The notes beneath the pieces are model-generated. The model worked only from the letters and a program-made list of their open reading frames with translations. It did not search any database and was not told the DNA's origin. Position numbers and translations under genes: made by a program. This document shows, piece by piece, positions 54,975-63,925 of a DNA stretch of 64,000 bases. How positions within the stretch are numbered: position 1 is the first letter of the stretch; each line of letters starts with the position of its first letter. Source of the DNA: Candidatus Gastranaerophilales bacterium (GTDB lineage: Bacteria; Cyanobacteriota; Vampirovibrionia; Gastranaerophilales; Gastranaerophilaceae); the NCBI GenBank assembly GCA_944323695.1, contig CALUTI010000001.1, positions 62,001-126,000 of the forward strand, in the 5' to 3' direction.

Positions 54975-55646
54975 CTAATCCTTAACATACTTAAACCCGG
55001 TTAATTCTTCAATAGCCTTTATCCATTGTTCGACCATTAAATCCAAATTATCATTATACGGAATAACTTTTCCTATTCTTGCGACAATACGTCCTGTGAA
55101 CGGCCATTTTTTAATTTCATTCGTACCTACAATACCAACCGGCAGAATGCCGCATTTAGTAACCTTTGCAAGACTTGCAAAACCCTTTGTAACATCTCTG
55201 ATTTCGCCGGGTTCACATCTTGTGCCTTGAGGGAAAAGTCCTAAAACCCAATCAGTCTGCTTAATTGATTTTGCGGTTTTTATAGTAGAGGCACCAAGAT
55301 GTTCTCTATTAACTGCGAACGCACCAAGCCAATCAAGCCACCATCTTAAAAATTTTATATCAAACAATTCCTGTTTTGCCATAAAGCAAACAGGTCTCGG
55401 AATAATAGCCGCAATTAACGGCGGATCCAGTGTAGATAAGTGATTTGCCGCGACAATGTAATTATTATCTTTTGGAATATTTTCTTTGCCGTAGACTTTC
55501 AGACGAAATACAAGCTTAAATCTTATCATATATCCGACTTTTGTCACCAAATAAAGAAATATTTTTCTAAACAAATTATATTCGGACGCGTCACGTTTTG
55601 TGTAGCTTCTGCGTTCTTTTTTCTTTTTTTCAACTGTTAAAGTCAT
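54975..55646 (-). CDS. plsC: 1-acyl-glycerol-3-phosphate acyltransferase-like protein 2
   Basis: 223 residues. NHLSTLDPP is the HX4D motif and FPQGTRCEPG the second motif, closer to canonical PlsC than its neighbour. The start has a basic, Lys-rich segment (VEKKKKERRSYTKR). The two copies may act on different chains or headgroups. Confidence 0.88.
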   Translation of the reverse strand: MTLTVEKKKKERRSYTKRDASEYNLFRKIFLYLVTKVGYMIRFKLVFRLKVYGKENIPKDNNYIVAANHLSTLDPPLIAAIIPRPVCFMAKQELFDIKFLRWWLDWLGAFAVNREHLGASTIKTAKSIKQTDWVLGLFPQGTRCEPGEIRDVTKGFASLAKVTKCGILPVGIVGTNEIKKWPFTGRIVARIGKVIPYNDNLDLMVEQWIKAIEELTGFKYVKD

Positions 55647-55746
55647 AAATGTAACTCCCTACAAGATTATACATAAAAATAGTAATTTTAGCAAATAGAC
55701 ACACAGGTATTGTTTATAGTATAATCAAAAAAGGGAGAGAGAAATT

Positions 55747-58002
55747 ATGACAAATGAATTAGAACAAAAATTATTTGACAGTGTTTATGAAAAAACACCC
55801 CGGCATATAAAAGAACTTGCGTTAATGACATTTAACGACAAAAACGAATTTATTTTTACGTTAAAAAAAGAACATTTAAAACCTTATGATGAAAAAACAA
55901 ATCCTGAGGGGCTGAATTTGGAAGAATGGTTTGAAAACTATGCAAAAGAGGCAAAAGTTTCAACAGCCGGCATCAGAGGTCCGCAAAACATTTTATACCC
56001 GCAGGATACACGTTTCCCGATTAATCTTGTCGGCATAGTGCTTGCGACTTTAGCAAAGGCGCTTGTGGCAAAAGAAAAATATCCTGACAAAGAAATAGTA
56101 AAAATAGCAGGACGTGAGGTAAGATACAATTCTGATTTATATCTGGATGCAATAGCAAGAATCCAGGCGGCACAAGGCATAAGAACACTTGTTCCGCAAG
56201 GTAAAAAAACAATTCCGATATGGCTGGCATCATTTTTAGCTTTCAAACTCGATTTATTGGGCGGAGAATACATAACCTCCAGCCACGGGATTTCTGTTAA
56301 AAACGCAACAAAAGATTTGAACTCACAAGGCAGCCAGTATCTGCCGGAAGAATCAATGGAATTTGTTGAAAAAATAAGAGAAATCTTTGACCAAACACGA
56401 AAAAACGGCTCTTACGAAATCAAAATTGCACGTGAGGACAACCCGCTTATCGACGAAAAGGTAATGACAGAGCTTGAAGACGGTGTCAACTTATATGTTG
56501 AATATTTAAAATCAGGTGTAGCAAAAGACATTAACCTTGATTTAATCAAAAAAATCCAAGACAAAATTGTAATTGAAAACGTTGGCGGCTCCGCATACAG
56601 AACTCTTGGCAGAGTTTTGGAAAAGCTAAAAATTTCAGATAAATTCATCTGGTTTAATACGGAAGAAGATCCGTTTTTCCATTCAATAGGGAAATATGAT
56701 ACAACACCAAAAGGTGAAAAAGCTTTTTATGATTATTCGGTAGATGCAACAGTTCTTGCACACAAACCAGACGGCACAAAATTTTTCCCTGTAATAGACA
56801 CAATGCACTATGAGGAAAAATTAAAAGACATGCCGATCGGAACAGCTGTTTTAATCACCGATCCGGATCATGACAGATTAACGATAACTCAAACCGAAGA
56901 TATTTCACGTATTCCTGAGCTTGAAAAAGCCGGAATTGACTATATAAAATTAAATGACACAACTATTTTGACAATATTTACGGCAAATCAGGCATTTTTA
57001 ATGCTTATGGATTTCTGGTCAAAACAATTAAAAGCCCAAAATCTATGGAATAATCATCCGAGATTTATGATAAAAACAACCGCCTCAGCCTTATCCTGGG
57101 ATGAATGGGCAAAAAATAACGGGGTAAAAGTCGTAAACGTCCCTGTCGGTTTTAAAGAAATCGCAAACATAATGAAAAAAGTTGAATTACAGCTTAAAAA
57201 TCATCCGGAAAAAGATGTCATACTTGATGACGTATTCGGTAACAGCATTAACCTTGGTACAAATCCGAGATTGCTATTCGGCGGAGAAGAATCAGGCGGA
57301 ATGATTATGGGCTGCGAAGATTTAATCAAATCACAGCATGGCAGATTTGCCGTTGCTATGAGAGAAAAAAGCGCAACGGAAGCAATTGTTGTAGCATCTT
57401 CTCTAATCGCAAAACTTCAAACGGAAAATATTACACTTTCACAATATCTTGCAAAAGTATTTGAAGAAAACAATATTATAGGAAGATTTGACACAAGGGT
57501 TGATATAGCATACTACAACGAATCCGAACCTGATATTGAAAAATTAAAACTTGCAAAAATTAAAGGTGAAGAATTAAGGACAAAAAATGATTTATTCTAT
57601 CTTTCACTTGCTATGGGAATAAAGGAAGATATTTTGACGCTTGATGATGTAAAAAATATCTTATCTGACGCGTTTAAAGAGCTTGATTTTTCAAATCTTA
57701 AATCAATAAAATTTGTAGGCGACGGAACTTATATGGAATTTTCAGATAAATACATTGAAATCCGTCCGTCAGGAACTGATGCCAAAACAAAAGCATACGG
57801 CGGCGGACTTGATAAACAAAATATTGAAAAATATGCATCAATTCTGGGTAACTATTCCGGCAATAGAACTGAATTACATAAAAAATTCATCCCGCAGGAA
57901 TTTTATGACAAAACCAAAGATGATGCGATGAAATATTATCTGGCATTTGTTGATAAAGACGCAAACAACGAGAAATTTGAAATCCCTGAATATGACTTTT
58001 AA
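55747..58002 (+). CDS. Large phosphohexomutase (phosphoglucomutase/phosphomannomutase family)
   Basis: 751 residues, longer than typical PGM/PMM enzymes. The phosphoserine loop appears as ITSSHGISVKNATKD, the metal loop as TDPDHDRLTI, the sugar loop as GGEESGGMI and the phosphate-binding loop as RPSGTDAKTKAYGG. STAGIRGPQNILYP near residue 75 matches the N-terminal active-site piece. It interconverts hexose 1- and 6-phosphates. AGGGAGAG precedes the ATG. Substrate choice not clear. Confidence 0.88.
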   Translation: MTNELEQKLFDSVYEKTPRHIKELALMTFNDKNEFIFTLKKEHLKPYDEKTNPEGLNLEEWFENYAKEAKVSTAGIRGPQNILYPQDTRFPINLVGIVLATLAKALVAKEKYPDKEIVKIAGREVRYNSDLYLDAIARIQAAQGIRTLVPQGKKTIPIWLASFLAFKLDLLGGEYITSSHGISVKNATKDLNSQGSQYLPEESMEFVEKIREIFDQTRKNGSYEIKIAREDNPLIDEKVMTELEDGVNLYVEYLKSGVAKDINLDLIKKIQDKIVIENVGGSAYRTLGRVLEKLKISDKFIWFNTEEDPFFHSIGKYDTTPKGEKAFYDYSVDATVLAHKPDGTKFFPVIDTMHYEEKLKDMPIGTAVLITDPDHDRLTITQTEDISRIPELEKAGIDYIKLNDTTILTIFTANQAFLMLMDFWSKQLKAQNLWNNHPRFMIKTTASALSWDEWAKNNGVKVVNVPVGFKEIANIMKKVELQLKNHPEKDVILDDVFGNSINLGTNPRLLFGGEESGGMIMGCEDLIKSQHGRFAVAMREKSATEAIVVASSLIAKLQTENITLSQYLAKVFEENNIIGRFDTRVDIAYYNESEPDIEKLKLAKIKGEELRTKNDLFYLSLAMGIKEDILTLDDVKNILSDAFKELDFSNLKSIKFVGDGTYMEFSDKYIEIRPSGTDAKTKAYGGGLDKQNIEKYASILGNYSGNRTELHKKFIPQEFYDKTKDDAMKYYLAFVDKDANNEKFEIPEYDF

Positions 58003-58033
58003 AAAAGAGGCTTTAAAAGCCTCTTTTTTAATG
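58003..58033 (+). terminator. Terminator after the phosphohexomutase
   Basis: AAAGAGGCTTT-TAAAAGCCTCTTTTTT: AAAGAGGCTT pairs with AAGCCTCTTT, then T residues. Confidence 0.8.
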
Positions 58034-58105
58034 TAAAGAATCGGCTTGAAATTTTTTTCTACAATAAAAAAGCGGATACAGATCCGCTTTTCACATATAC
58101 TCTTA

Positions 58106-58498
58106 TTATTGACCGACTCCACCGTATGAGAAGTCATTTTTAATATTTGTCTGCAGCAATTTAGTCCAAGTGTTTTCAAATGATGTAATCTCATTTAATT
58201 GAGTTTCAAGATTATTCTTTTTTAATTCCAGCTCGGATTCCCAAGCTTCCAAACTTGCCAGTTCAAACTCGTGGTCATTTTCGTATTGTTCGACTATAAC
58301 CATATATTCATCTGTTCCATATCCGTAATCAGGATCATAATAAGCATCTTGAAGTTTTTCATTGTACTGCTGCTGAATCTCAGCATTCTTTCTTGATGCA
58401 GAAACCATGTCGAACATTACACTTGATAACTGCTCGTTAATAGCTGATTTTTGTTTGGTGTACATTAACAATGTTTCATGAATGTTTGAAATAGCCAT
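58106..58498 (-). CDS. Coiled-coil protein of unknown function (130 aa)
   Basis: 130 residues, almost all helical, with heptad-like stretches (ASRKNAEIQQQYNEKLQDAY, LELKKNNLETQLNEITSFEN). No signal peptide. The C-terminal layout (LETQLNEI.., then NIKNDFSYG) recalls the 172-residue protein at 59395, on the other side of clpP. Function unknown. Confidence 0.6.
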   Translation of the reverse strand: MAISNIHETLLMYTKQKSAINEQLSSVMFDMVSASRKNAEIQQQYNEKLQDAYYDPDYGYGTDEYMVIVEQYENDHEFELASLEAWESELELKKNNLETQLNEITSFENTWTKLLQTNIKNDFSYGGVGQ

Positions 58499-58664
58499 CG
58501 CTCTGTCCTCTTATTTTTATCTCTTACATATATAAAAACATCCCAAAACCTCTGATTTCAACAAGTCTTTATTTTGTTACATTTGTTAACATTGCAAAAT
58601 CCATCTCACGAATGATTAATTTTTAAGATTTATGATATAATAAAAATATATTAGGAGAATTAAT

Positions 58665-59279
58665 ATGGATCAGGAAACTTATTTTAAAATTATGGGTTAC
58701 GTCCCGACAGTTATAGAAGCCTCCTCCAGAGGTGAACGTTCTTTTGATATTTTTTCAAGATTATTAAGAGAAAGAATTATATTTTTAGGTACAGAAATTG
58801 ATGATGAAGTTGCAAATTCAATAGTAGCGCAATTATTGCTTTTGGACAGCGAAAACCCTGAAAAAGATATTATGCTATACATAAACAGTCCCGGCGGTGT
58901 AATAACAGCAGGTATGGCAATTTATGATACAATGCAGTTGATTAAAGCTGATGTATCAACGATTTGTCTTGGTGATGCCGCATCAATGGGTGCATTTTTA
59001 TTGTGTTCCGGCGCAAAAGGTAAAAGAATGGCACTGCCGAATTCAAGAGTAATGATCCACCAGCCTTTAGGCGGTGCAAAAGGTCAGGCAACAGATATTG
59101 AAATTGAAGCTAAAGAAATTTTAAGAATGAAGGATATGTTAATAAGTATTATGGCTGAAAATTCAGGTCAGCCTTACGACAAAGTAAAAGAAGACTGCGA
59201 ACGCGACCACTTCTTAACTGCGCAGGAAGCTTTAGAATACGGACTTATTGACAAAGTGATTACAAGAGATAACAAATAG
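58665..59279 (+). CDS. clpP: Second ClpP protease subunit
   Basis: 204 residues. Catalytic Ser108 is in [11 protein letters not shown] and His132 in [12 protein letters not shown]. It is clearly similar to the clpP at 12826 but has an N-terminal extension [13 protein letters not shown] and several changes near the active site (GDAAS for GQAAS). TAGGAGA precedes the ATG. It stands without a Clp ATPase gene and may form mixed barrels with the other ClpP, as in cyanobacteria. Confidence 0.95.
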   Translation: MDQETYFKIMGYVPTVIEASSRGERSFDIFSRLLRERIIFLGTEIDDEVANSIVAQLLLLDSENPEKDIMLYINSPGGVITAGMAIYDTMQLIKADVSTICLGDAASMGAFLLCSGAKGKRMALPNSRVMIHQPLGGAKGQATDIEIEAKEILRMKDMLISIMAENSGQPYDKVKEDCERDHFLTAQEALEYGLIDKVITRDNK

Positions 59280-59394
59280 TCTTATGTAACAAAACTTAAC
59301 AAAACCTCGAAAAACATGCAATAACTTGAAGTTGCATGTTTTTATATATTTGTAAAGGTTAAAAAAGGTTAGTTATTAGGTAGGAGTTACGACG

Positions 59395-59913
59395 ATGGCT
59401 ATTTTAATGTTTATCGCTCGAAAACATGATCTGATCAGCCAGCAATACAAATATCAGGCAAGATTGCAGGAGATCACAAGAAAAATAAGTGATATGCAGC
59501 AATATGCCGCAAACATTGCAGACGGATCAGTTTCAATGTATGATATGATGAATACTCCAAGCTCAATGTTCGGTCGAACAATGATGTATATGAATTATTC
59601 ACATAACATGGCGGTTCAAAATGCCCAGATGAATTTTATGGGAATGCAGCCAATGCTTGCACAACAAATGGCTCAAATGGATCCTAATTCACAAATGATG
59701 TATCAGAATTGGGTTCAACAGAGCTTGTACAAACAAGAACGTGAAAGAATGGCAAAGATTGAAGCTAAATTATTAAATGAGCAAGAAAAAGAAATGATGC
59801 AGGAAAAAACGAAAATTGAAGCTCAATTAAAAATGATTGAACAGGAACTTGAAAGTGTAAAACAAGCTGAAGATGCAGGAATAAAAGCTTTCGCTCCTAA
59901 ATATACAGGATAA
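59395..59913 (+). CDS. Met/Gln-rich coiled-coil protein of unknown function (172 aa)
   Basis: 172 residues. AGGTAGGAG precedes the ATG. An N-terminal helix (ISQQYKYQARLQEITRKISD), a Met-rich middle (MNFMGMQPMLAQQMAQMDPN) and a C-terminal coiled coil (EKTKIEAQLKMIEQELESVK) ending IKAFAPKYTG. No signal peptide. The size and helix-loop-helix layout recall small secreted or filament-forming proteins, but no family is recognised. Confidence 0.6.
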   Translation: MAILMFIARKHDLISQQYKYQARLQEITRKISDMQQYAANIADGSVSMYDMMNTPSSMFGRTMMYMNYSHNMAVQNAQMNFMGMQPMLAQQMAQMDPNSQMMYQNWVQQSLYKQERERMAKIEAKLLNEQEKEMMQEKTKIEAQLKMIEQELESVKQAEDAGIKAFAPKYTG

Positions 59914-59950
59914 TGATTTAGCCAAATATAGATTTAATCCTTGAACTAAC

Positions 59951-59982
59951 CTTTAAGGACTCGCTTAAACGCGGGTCCTTTT
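59951..59982 (+). terminator. Terminator after the 59395 gene
   Basis: AAGGACTCGC-TTAAAC-GCGGGTCCTTTTT. Confidence 0.75.
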
Positions 59983-60488
59983 TACATGTATAATACTTTA
60001 TCGACCTTTATATCAAAATCATCATGCGGCAGTTTTTGAATATATAATTCTTTTGGCACAACAACAAGCTTGAAGGCATTTTTACATAAAGGTAAAAATC
60101 TGTCATAAAATCCACCGCCATAGCCAAGACGATAACCGTATTCGTCAGCCATAAGCGCAGGAACGACAACCAAATCCAATACTTCGGGATTTATAGGAGA
60201 AGAACACGGCTCCATAATATTAAACCGTGATTTTTCAAGCTTTTCACTCAAAGGGCATACCAAAAGTTTATGCTCAAAAACTTTTGGCAGATAAAAGCTT
60301 TTATCATCATTAAATAAACCCCTTAAATCAATCTCATATTCAGTGGGATAAAACATCATGACATGTTTTGCTTTAATGTAATGTTCTTCACTGCGGATTT
60401 TTTCACAAAAAATTTGGCTCAAAGATTCTATATCAAGCTTTTTTCTTAATTCTTTTGCATATAGTCTGTAGTCGCTTTTGTTCTTCAT
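59982..60488 (-). CDS. 5-Formyltetrahydrofolate cyclo-ligase
   Basis: 168 residues from ATG 60488; the frame extends upstream but overlaps the divergent gene. The family motif LGYGGGFYDRFLP is near the C-terminus, and FYPTEYEIDLRGL in the middle. It turns 5-formyl-THF into 5,10-methenyl-THF with ATP. TATATT lies exactly 6 bases before the ATG with no ribosome-binding site, so the mRNA is probably leaderless. Confidence 0.88.
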   Translation of the reverse strand: MKNKSDYRLYAKELRKKLDIESLSQIFCEKIRSEEHYIKAKHVMMFYPTEYEIDLRGLFNDDKSFYLPKVFEHKLLVCPLSEKLEKSRFNIMEPCSSPINPEVLDLVVVPALMADEYGYRLGYGGGFYDRFLPLCKNAFKLVVVPKELYIQKLPHDDFDIKVDKVLYM

Positions 60489-60540
60489 TTTTTTAATATA
60501 TAATAAACAAAGATTAAAGTCCTGATATGAAGGGAGCAAA

Positions 60541-61116
60541 ATGGACAATTGCGAAAACAGATTAATAAATCCAAACTGGGCACAACACGGATACATCCAG
60601 GTTTACACCGGTGATGGAAAGGGCAAAACCACAGCGTCATTAGGACTTGCGATGAGGGCACTCGGACGATGCTGGAAAGTTTTAATCATAATGTTTACAA
60701 AAGGCGGAGACGATTACGGCGAACTTAATTCTTTTATGAATTTGTCGCCTGCAATTAAAGATAATTTAAAAATTATACAAGCAGGCTTAGACAGAATTGT
60801 GTACAAACATAATGAAACCGAAGATGACGTCAGAGAAATTAAAAAAGGCTGGGAATTAGCAAAAACTGCAATAAAAAATGACGAATACCAGCTTATAATT
60901 CTTGATGAAGCAAATATCGCAATCGATATGGGCATACTTGACGTTGACGAAGTAGTTGACGTTTTGAAAAATAAACCGGAAGAAATGGAAATAGTTTTGA
61001 CAGGACGAAATGCGCACCCGAAAATTATCGAAATCGCGCATTTGGTCTCTGAAATCAAACCGGTTAAACATTACTGGGATACAGGTATTGCCGCAAGAAA
61101 AGGAATAGAATATTAA
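60541..61116 (+). CDS. cobO: Corrinoid adenosyltransferase (CobA/CobO/BtuR type)
   Basis: 191 residues. The P-loop VYTGDGKGKTTASLGLAMRA and the block LIILDEANIAIDMGI are typical; the end has LTGRNAHPKIIEIAHLVSEI. It adds the adenosyl group to cobalamin with ATP. GAAGGGAG precedes the ATG. No other cobalamin gene lies in the window, so salvage is possible. The last 4 bases overlap the end of pilin-like gene F. Confidence 0.92.
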   Translation: MDNCENRLINPNWAQHGYIQVYTGDGKGKTTASLGLAMRALGRCWKVLIIMFTKGGDDYGELNSFMNLSPAIKDNLKIIQAGLDRIVYKHNETEDDVREIKKGWELAKTAIKNDEYQLIILDEANIAIDMGILDVDEVVDVLKNKPEEMEIVLTGRNAHPKIIEIAHLVSEIKPVKHYWDTGIAARKGIEY

Positions 61117-62185
61117 AATTTATATGGATAATCATCCGGTATCTTCCAGCCATTTTCCATAATAACCTGCGTACAATTTGCTCCGTTGCCTGAGCCTCCA
61201 CAGGCGAATGCAGGATTAACATCATTAAAAAAAGGCTGTAAACCCTTTTCTTTATAAAAATAGAATGGGAACACTACAGTGCCGTATGTCTGCTTATCCC
61301 ACCTATTTGATTCTATAACATAATTCCAGCCCTCACCGCTTATACCAACATACGAACCATCTGTGAAATATACATTTACATTAGTTAGATTATCACTTGA
61401 CAAATGGGGTTGTAAATCTTTGGAAGTCTTAATATACTTTGCAAGATATTTATTATACCAGAGAAGCGGAGTTTCTGTACCATCTATACACTCTTTTTCT
61501 TCCGCCTCAGGATCAACAAATACACATCCAGTGCCAATATCATCCCAAGTTGATATTGGACCGTTTTCTACTTCTGACAACTTAATTGCCTGCTGCATTG
61601 TTGAATAAAATTTTACCAAACGACTCTCGACCACTTTTTTCTTGTAACTTTGAACCAGCGTCGGAATTGTCATGGCAGCAACTATCCCAATTATTCCAAG
61701 GGTTATGAGGACTTCGGCCAACGTAAATGCAGCTTTCTTTTTGAAGTCGTTAGGACGATAAGTCGTGTCTTGAATTTGCTCCACGCTCACAGAGTTTCGC
61801 CTGGGAAGCATTAGCTTCTGCCGGCGAAATCTGCTCGCTATCCGGACTCGCTTCGCTCCGTCCGTACGCAAATCCGCTAAGTCGTTAAGTTCTTTTCTGT
61901 CATTACGAGGTGCCATAGGCACGATATCATGTTTCACAGTTTTGGTAAAACTAGTTTTGTCATTACGAGGAGAATGCGCAGCATTCGACGTAGTAATCCC
62001 ATTATAATGAGATTGCGACGGTCGCTTCGCTCCCTCGCAATGACATATGTTCTCAAAACCCTTGCTATTTTTTTCGCCAACTTCCGGTATATTCTCACCA
62101 ACAACCCGTGTGTCGGGTCCAGCGGCACGCTGGCTACTTAGGAGAGACGCCCCACCCCGTTTTTGATTTTTTTCATCATTTCCAT
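61113..62185 (-). CDS. Prepilin-like protein F, frame interrupted (degenerate G tract)
   Basis: The expected ATG at 62185 (AAAGGAG upstream, good promoter) runs MEMMKKIKN into GGGGTGGGG (62158-62150) and then stops at TAA after 15 codons. One additional base in the tract would open a frame of about 150 codons up to KKKAA|FTLAEVLITLGIIGIV and the rest of the pilin. The longest assembled frame starts at a GTG at 61937 without a ribosome-binding site. The T in the tract should prevent slippage, so the gene may be locked OFF. The pilin part ends CGGSGNGANC..WKIPDDYPYKF. Confidence 0.65.
61766..61877 (-). repeat. Dispersed repeat in the leader of gene F, shared with the tRNA-Gly scar
   Basis: On the minus strand GCGGATTT..ACGGACG..AGTCCGGATAGCGAG at one end and GCGAAACT..GAGCGTGGAG.AAAT.CAAGACA at the other match 30386-30501 in the same order. 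The hairpin loop parts differ. Confidence 0.6.
61958..62045. repeat. Inverted REP-like pair in the leader of gene F
   Basis: TGTCATTACGAGG at 61958 and CCTCGCAATGACA ending at 62045 are near-perfect inverted ends, each leading into its own small hairpin (GAATGCGCAGCATTC; GCGACGGTCGC). This is a common dispersed palindrome type. Confidence 0.65.
62150..62158 (-). repeat. Interrupted G tract (GGGGTGGGG) of gene F
   Basis: Placed 27 bases after the ATG, as in gene E. The downstream bases CTCTCCTAAG and GCCGCTGGACCCG match gene E. Confidence 0.8.
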
Positions 62186-62210
62186 TTGCTTTTCTCCTTT
62201 CCTTAAGTTA

Positions 62211-62240
62211 ATTATAGCAATTTTGAAAAAGTTTAGCAAC
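62211..62240 (-). promoter_or_regulatory. Promoter of pilin-like gene F
   Basis: Minus strand: TTGCTA, 17 bases, TATAAT, shortly before AAGGAAAGGAG and the ATG at 62185. Confidence 0.7.
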
Positions 62241-63868
62241 TATTTATTGCGCTTTAGTTTTTTCTTCAAAGAATTTTTAGCAAAATCAATTGCATCAATT
62301 TCTGAATAGAATATGTGATGCTCGCCGATTTCCTTGATGATAGAATGTTTTTCGAGCTGTTCATACAATCTTTTATCATGGATTACCAGAAGTATTTTTA
62401 TATGCTGGCCTTTTAATCTTAAAACAATATCTTCAAAGGCAAATATTGCTGAAATATCCAGCAAATCATTCACATCATAATTAAGAATAAGGTATTTTGT
62501 TCCTAAAAGTTCATCAAACTGCGCAATCAACTGCGTTGCAGAGCCGAAGAAAAATTGACCGTCTATATGCACAACTCGAATTTTGTGGTGATAATCGTGC
62601 TCAAGACTTCTTTCAAGCTCGATAATTTCCTTATCATAAACCGTTTTCTGAACCAATTTAGCGCTATCAGCAGTCTTTTTAGCATATAAAAGTGCAGCAA
62701 GAACAATTCCCGCACCGACCGCAACTATAAGGTTATAAAACACAGTTAAAATAAATACAACAGCTAAAACGCACAAATCATCTTTTGAAGCGTACTTAAT
62801 AACCTTAAGTAACTTCATATCAATTATATCGTAACCGATTTTGATTAAGATACCGGCAAGGACTGCAAGCGGGATTTCTGCAACAAACCCGGAAAACTTA
62901 AAAAGCAGAAGTAAAAGTACAATCGGACTTACAATTGCAGCAATTTTTGTTGTGGCACCGGCTTTTAAAGCTGCAACAGTTCGCATTGTTGCAGCAGCAC
63001 CCGGGACACAACCCGTCAAGGCACAGCAAATATTTCCTATGCCTTGCGCAGCGATTAAATGTTTCGGATTATTTTTTGATTTTGTTAAAGAGTCGCACAC
63101 CAACCCTGTTAATAAACTTTCCGATGATAAGATTACCGCAAGCGTGATTGCGTATTGCAAATTATTTATTATTTGTGCAAAAGTTGCATGCGGTAAAATA
63201 AATTTAGGAAAATCAATAGAAATCGCATTTATTTTATCGACATTAAACCCGAAGTTTATTGAAATAAAGGTACAAATTATTAATGCAATTACAGTTGAAG
63301 GTATGAATTTATTCACTCTTTTAGGCATTAAAAATACAATTAAAAGAGTCAACACACCCAAAATCAAAGCATCATAATTTATTGCCCCTAAATTAACAAA
63401 TAATTTTTGAATGCTTTCGATAGTGCTGGACAAAGTAGGATGCCCGATTAAAGGGTTTATCTGCAGAATTATAATAATAACGCCGACACCGTTCATAAAG
63501 CCTGATATAACAGGATAAGGAACATATTTAACTATACTCAATAGCTGTGTCAATGAAAGTATTATCTGGAAAATACCCGCAAGCGCAATAATTAAAATAA
63601 CGGAATTTATATCCTGCCCCATGGCGTGCATAATTGACGCCGTAACAATTGCGGCAGGGCCTGTAATTCCTGAAATCATTGGAGTTTTCGTTCCTAAAAT
63701 CCCGGCGATAAAACACAAAATTATAGCGCCCCAAAGTCCTGCGCCTGCCCCGAATCCTGTTGCGACACCAAAAGCTAACGCCTGAGGTAAGGCAATTATT
63801 GCCGAATTTAGACCGCCTAAAATATCTCCGAGAAAAATTTCCGCTTTTGTCTTTAATGTTGAAATCAT
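62240..63868 (-). CDS. SulP-family anion transporter with STAS domain
   Basis: 542 residues. About ten or more membrane helices fill residues 10-400, with the SulP signature region GLNSAIIALPQALAFGVATG near the start. The C-terminal 130 residues form a STAS domain (VVHIDGQFFFGSATQLIAQF, LILNYDVNDLLDISAIFAFE). Family members carry sulfate, bicarbonate or dicarboxylates in symport or exchange; the substrate is not clear here. It is followed on the same strand by the promoter of gene F. Confidence 0.9.
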   Translation of the reverse strand: MISTLKTKAEIFLGDILGGLNSAIIALPQALAFGVATGFGAGAGLWGAIILCFIAGILGTKTPMISGITGPAAIVTASIMHAMGQDINSVILIIALAGIFQIILSLTQLLSIVKYVPYPVISGFMNGVGVIIIILQINPLIGHPTLSSTIESIQKLFVNLGAINYDALILGVLTLLIVFLMPKRVNKFIPSTVIALIICTFISINFGFNVDKINAISIDFPKFILPHATFAQIINNLQYAITLAVILSSESLLTGLVCDSLTKSKNNPKHLIAAQGIGNICCALTGCVPGAAATMRTVAALKAGATTKIAAIVSPIVLLLLLFKFSGFVAEIPLAVLAGILIKIGYDIIDMKLLKVIKYASKDDLCVLAVVFILTVFYNLIVAVGAGIVLAALLYAKKTADSAKLVQKTVYDKEIIELERSLEHDYHHKIRVVHIDGQFFFGSATQLIAQFDELLGTKYLILNYDVNDLLDISAIFAFEDIVLRLKGQHIKILLVIHDKRLYEQLEKHSIIKEIGEHHIFYSEIDAIDFAKNSLKKKLKRNK

Positions 63869-63892
63869 ATTCAGAATTTTAACATAAAAATT

Positions 63893-63901
63893 ATATGCTA
63901 T
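63893..63901 (+). promoter_or_regulatory. Extended -10 box upstream of deoC
   Basis: TGCTATAAT about 25 bases before the ATG; AAGGAGAG follows as ribosome-binding site. Confidence 0.55.
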
Positions 63902-63925
63902 AATTAAATATTATAAGGAGAGATT

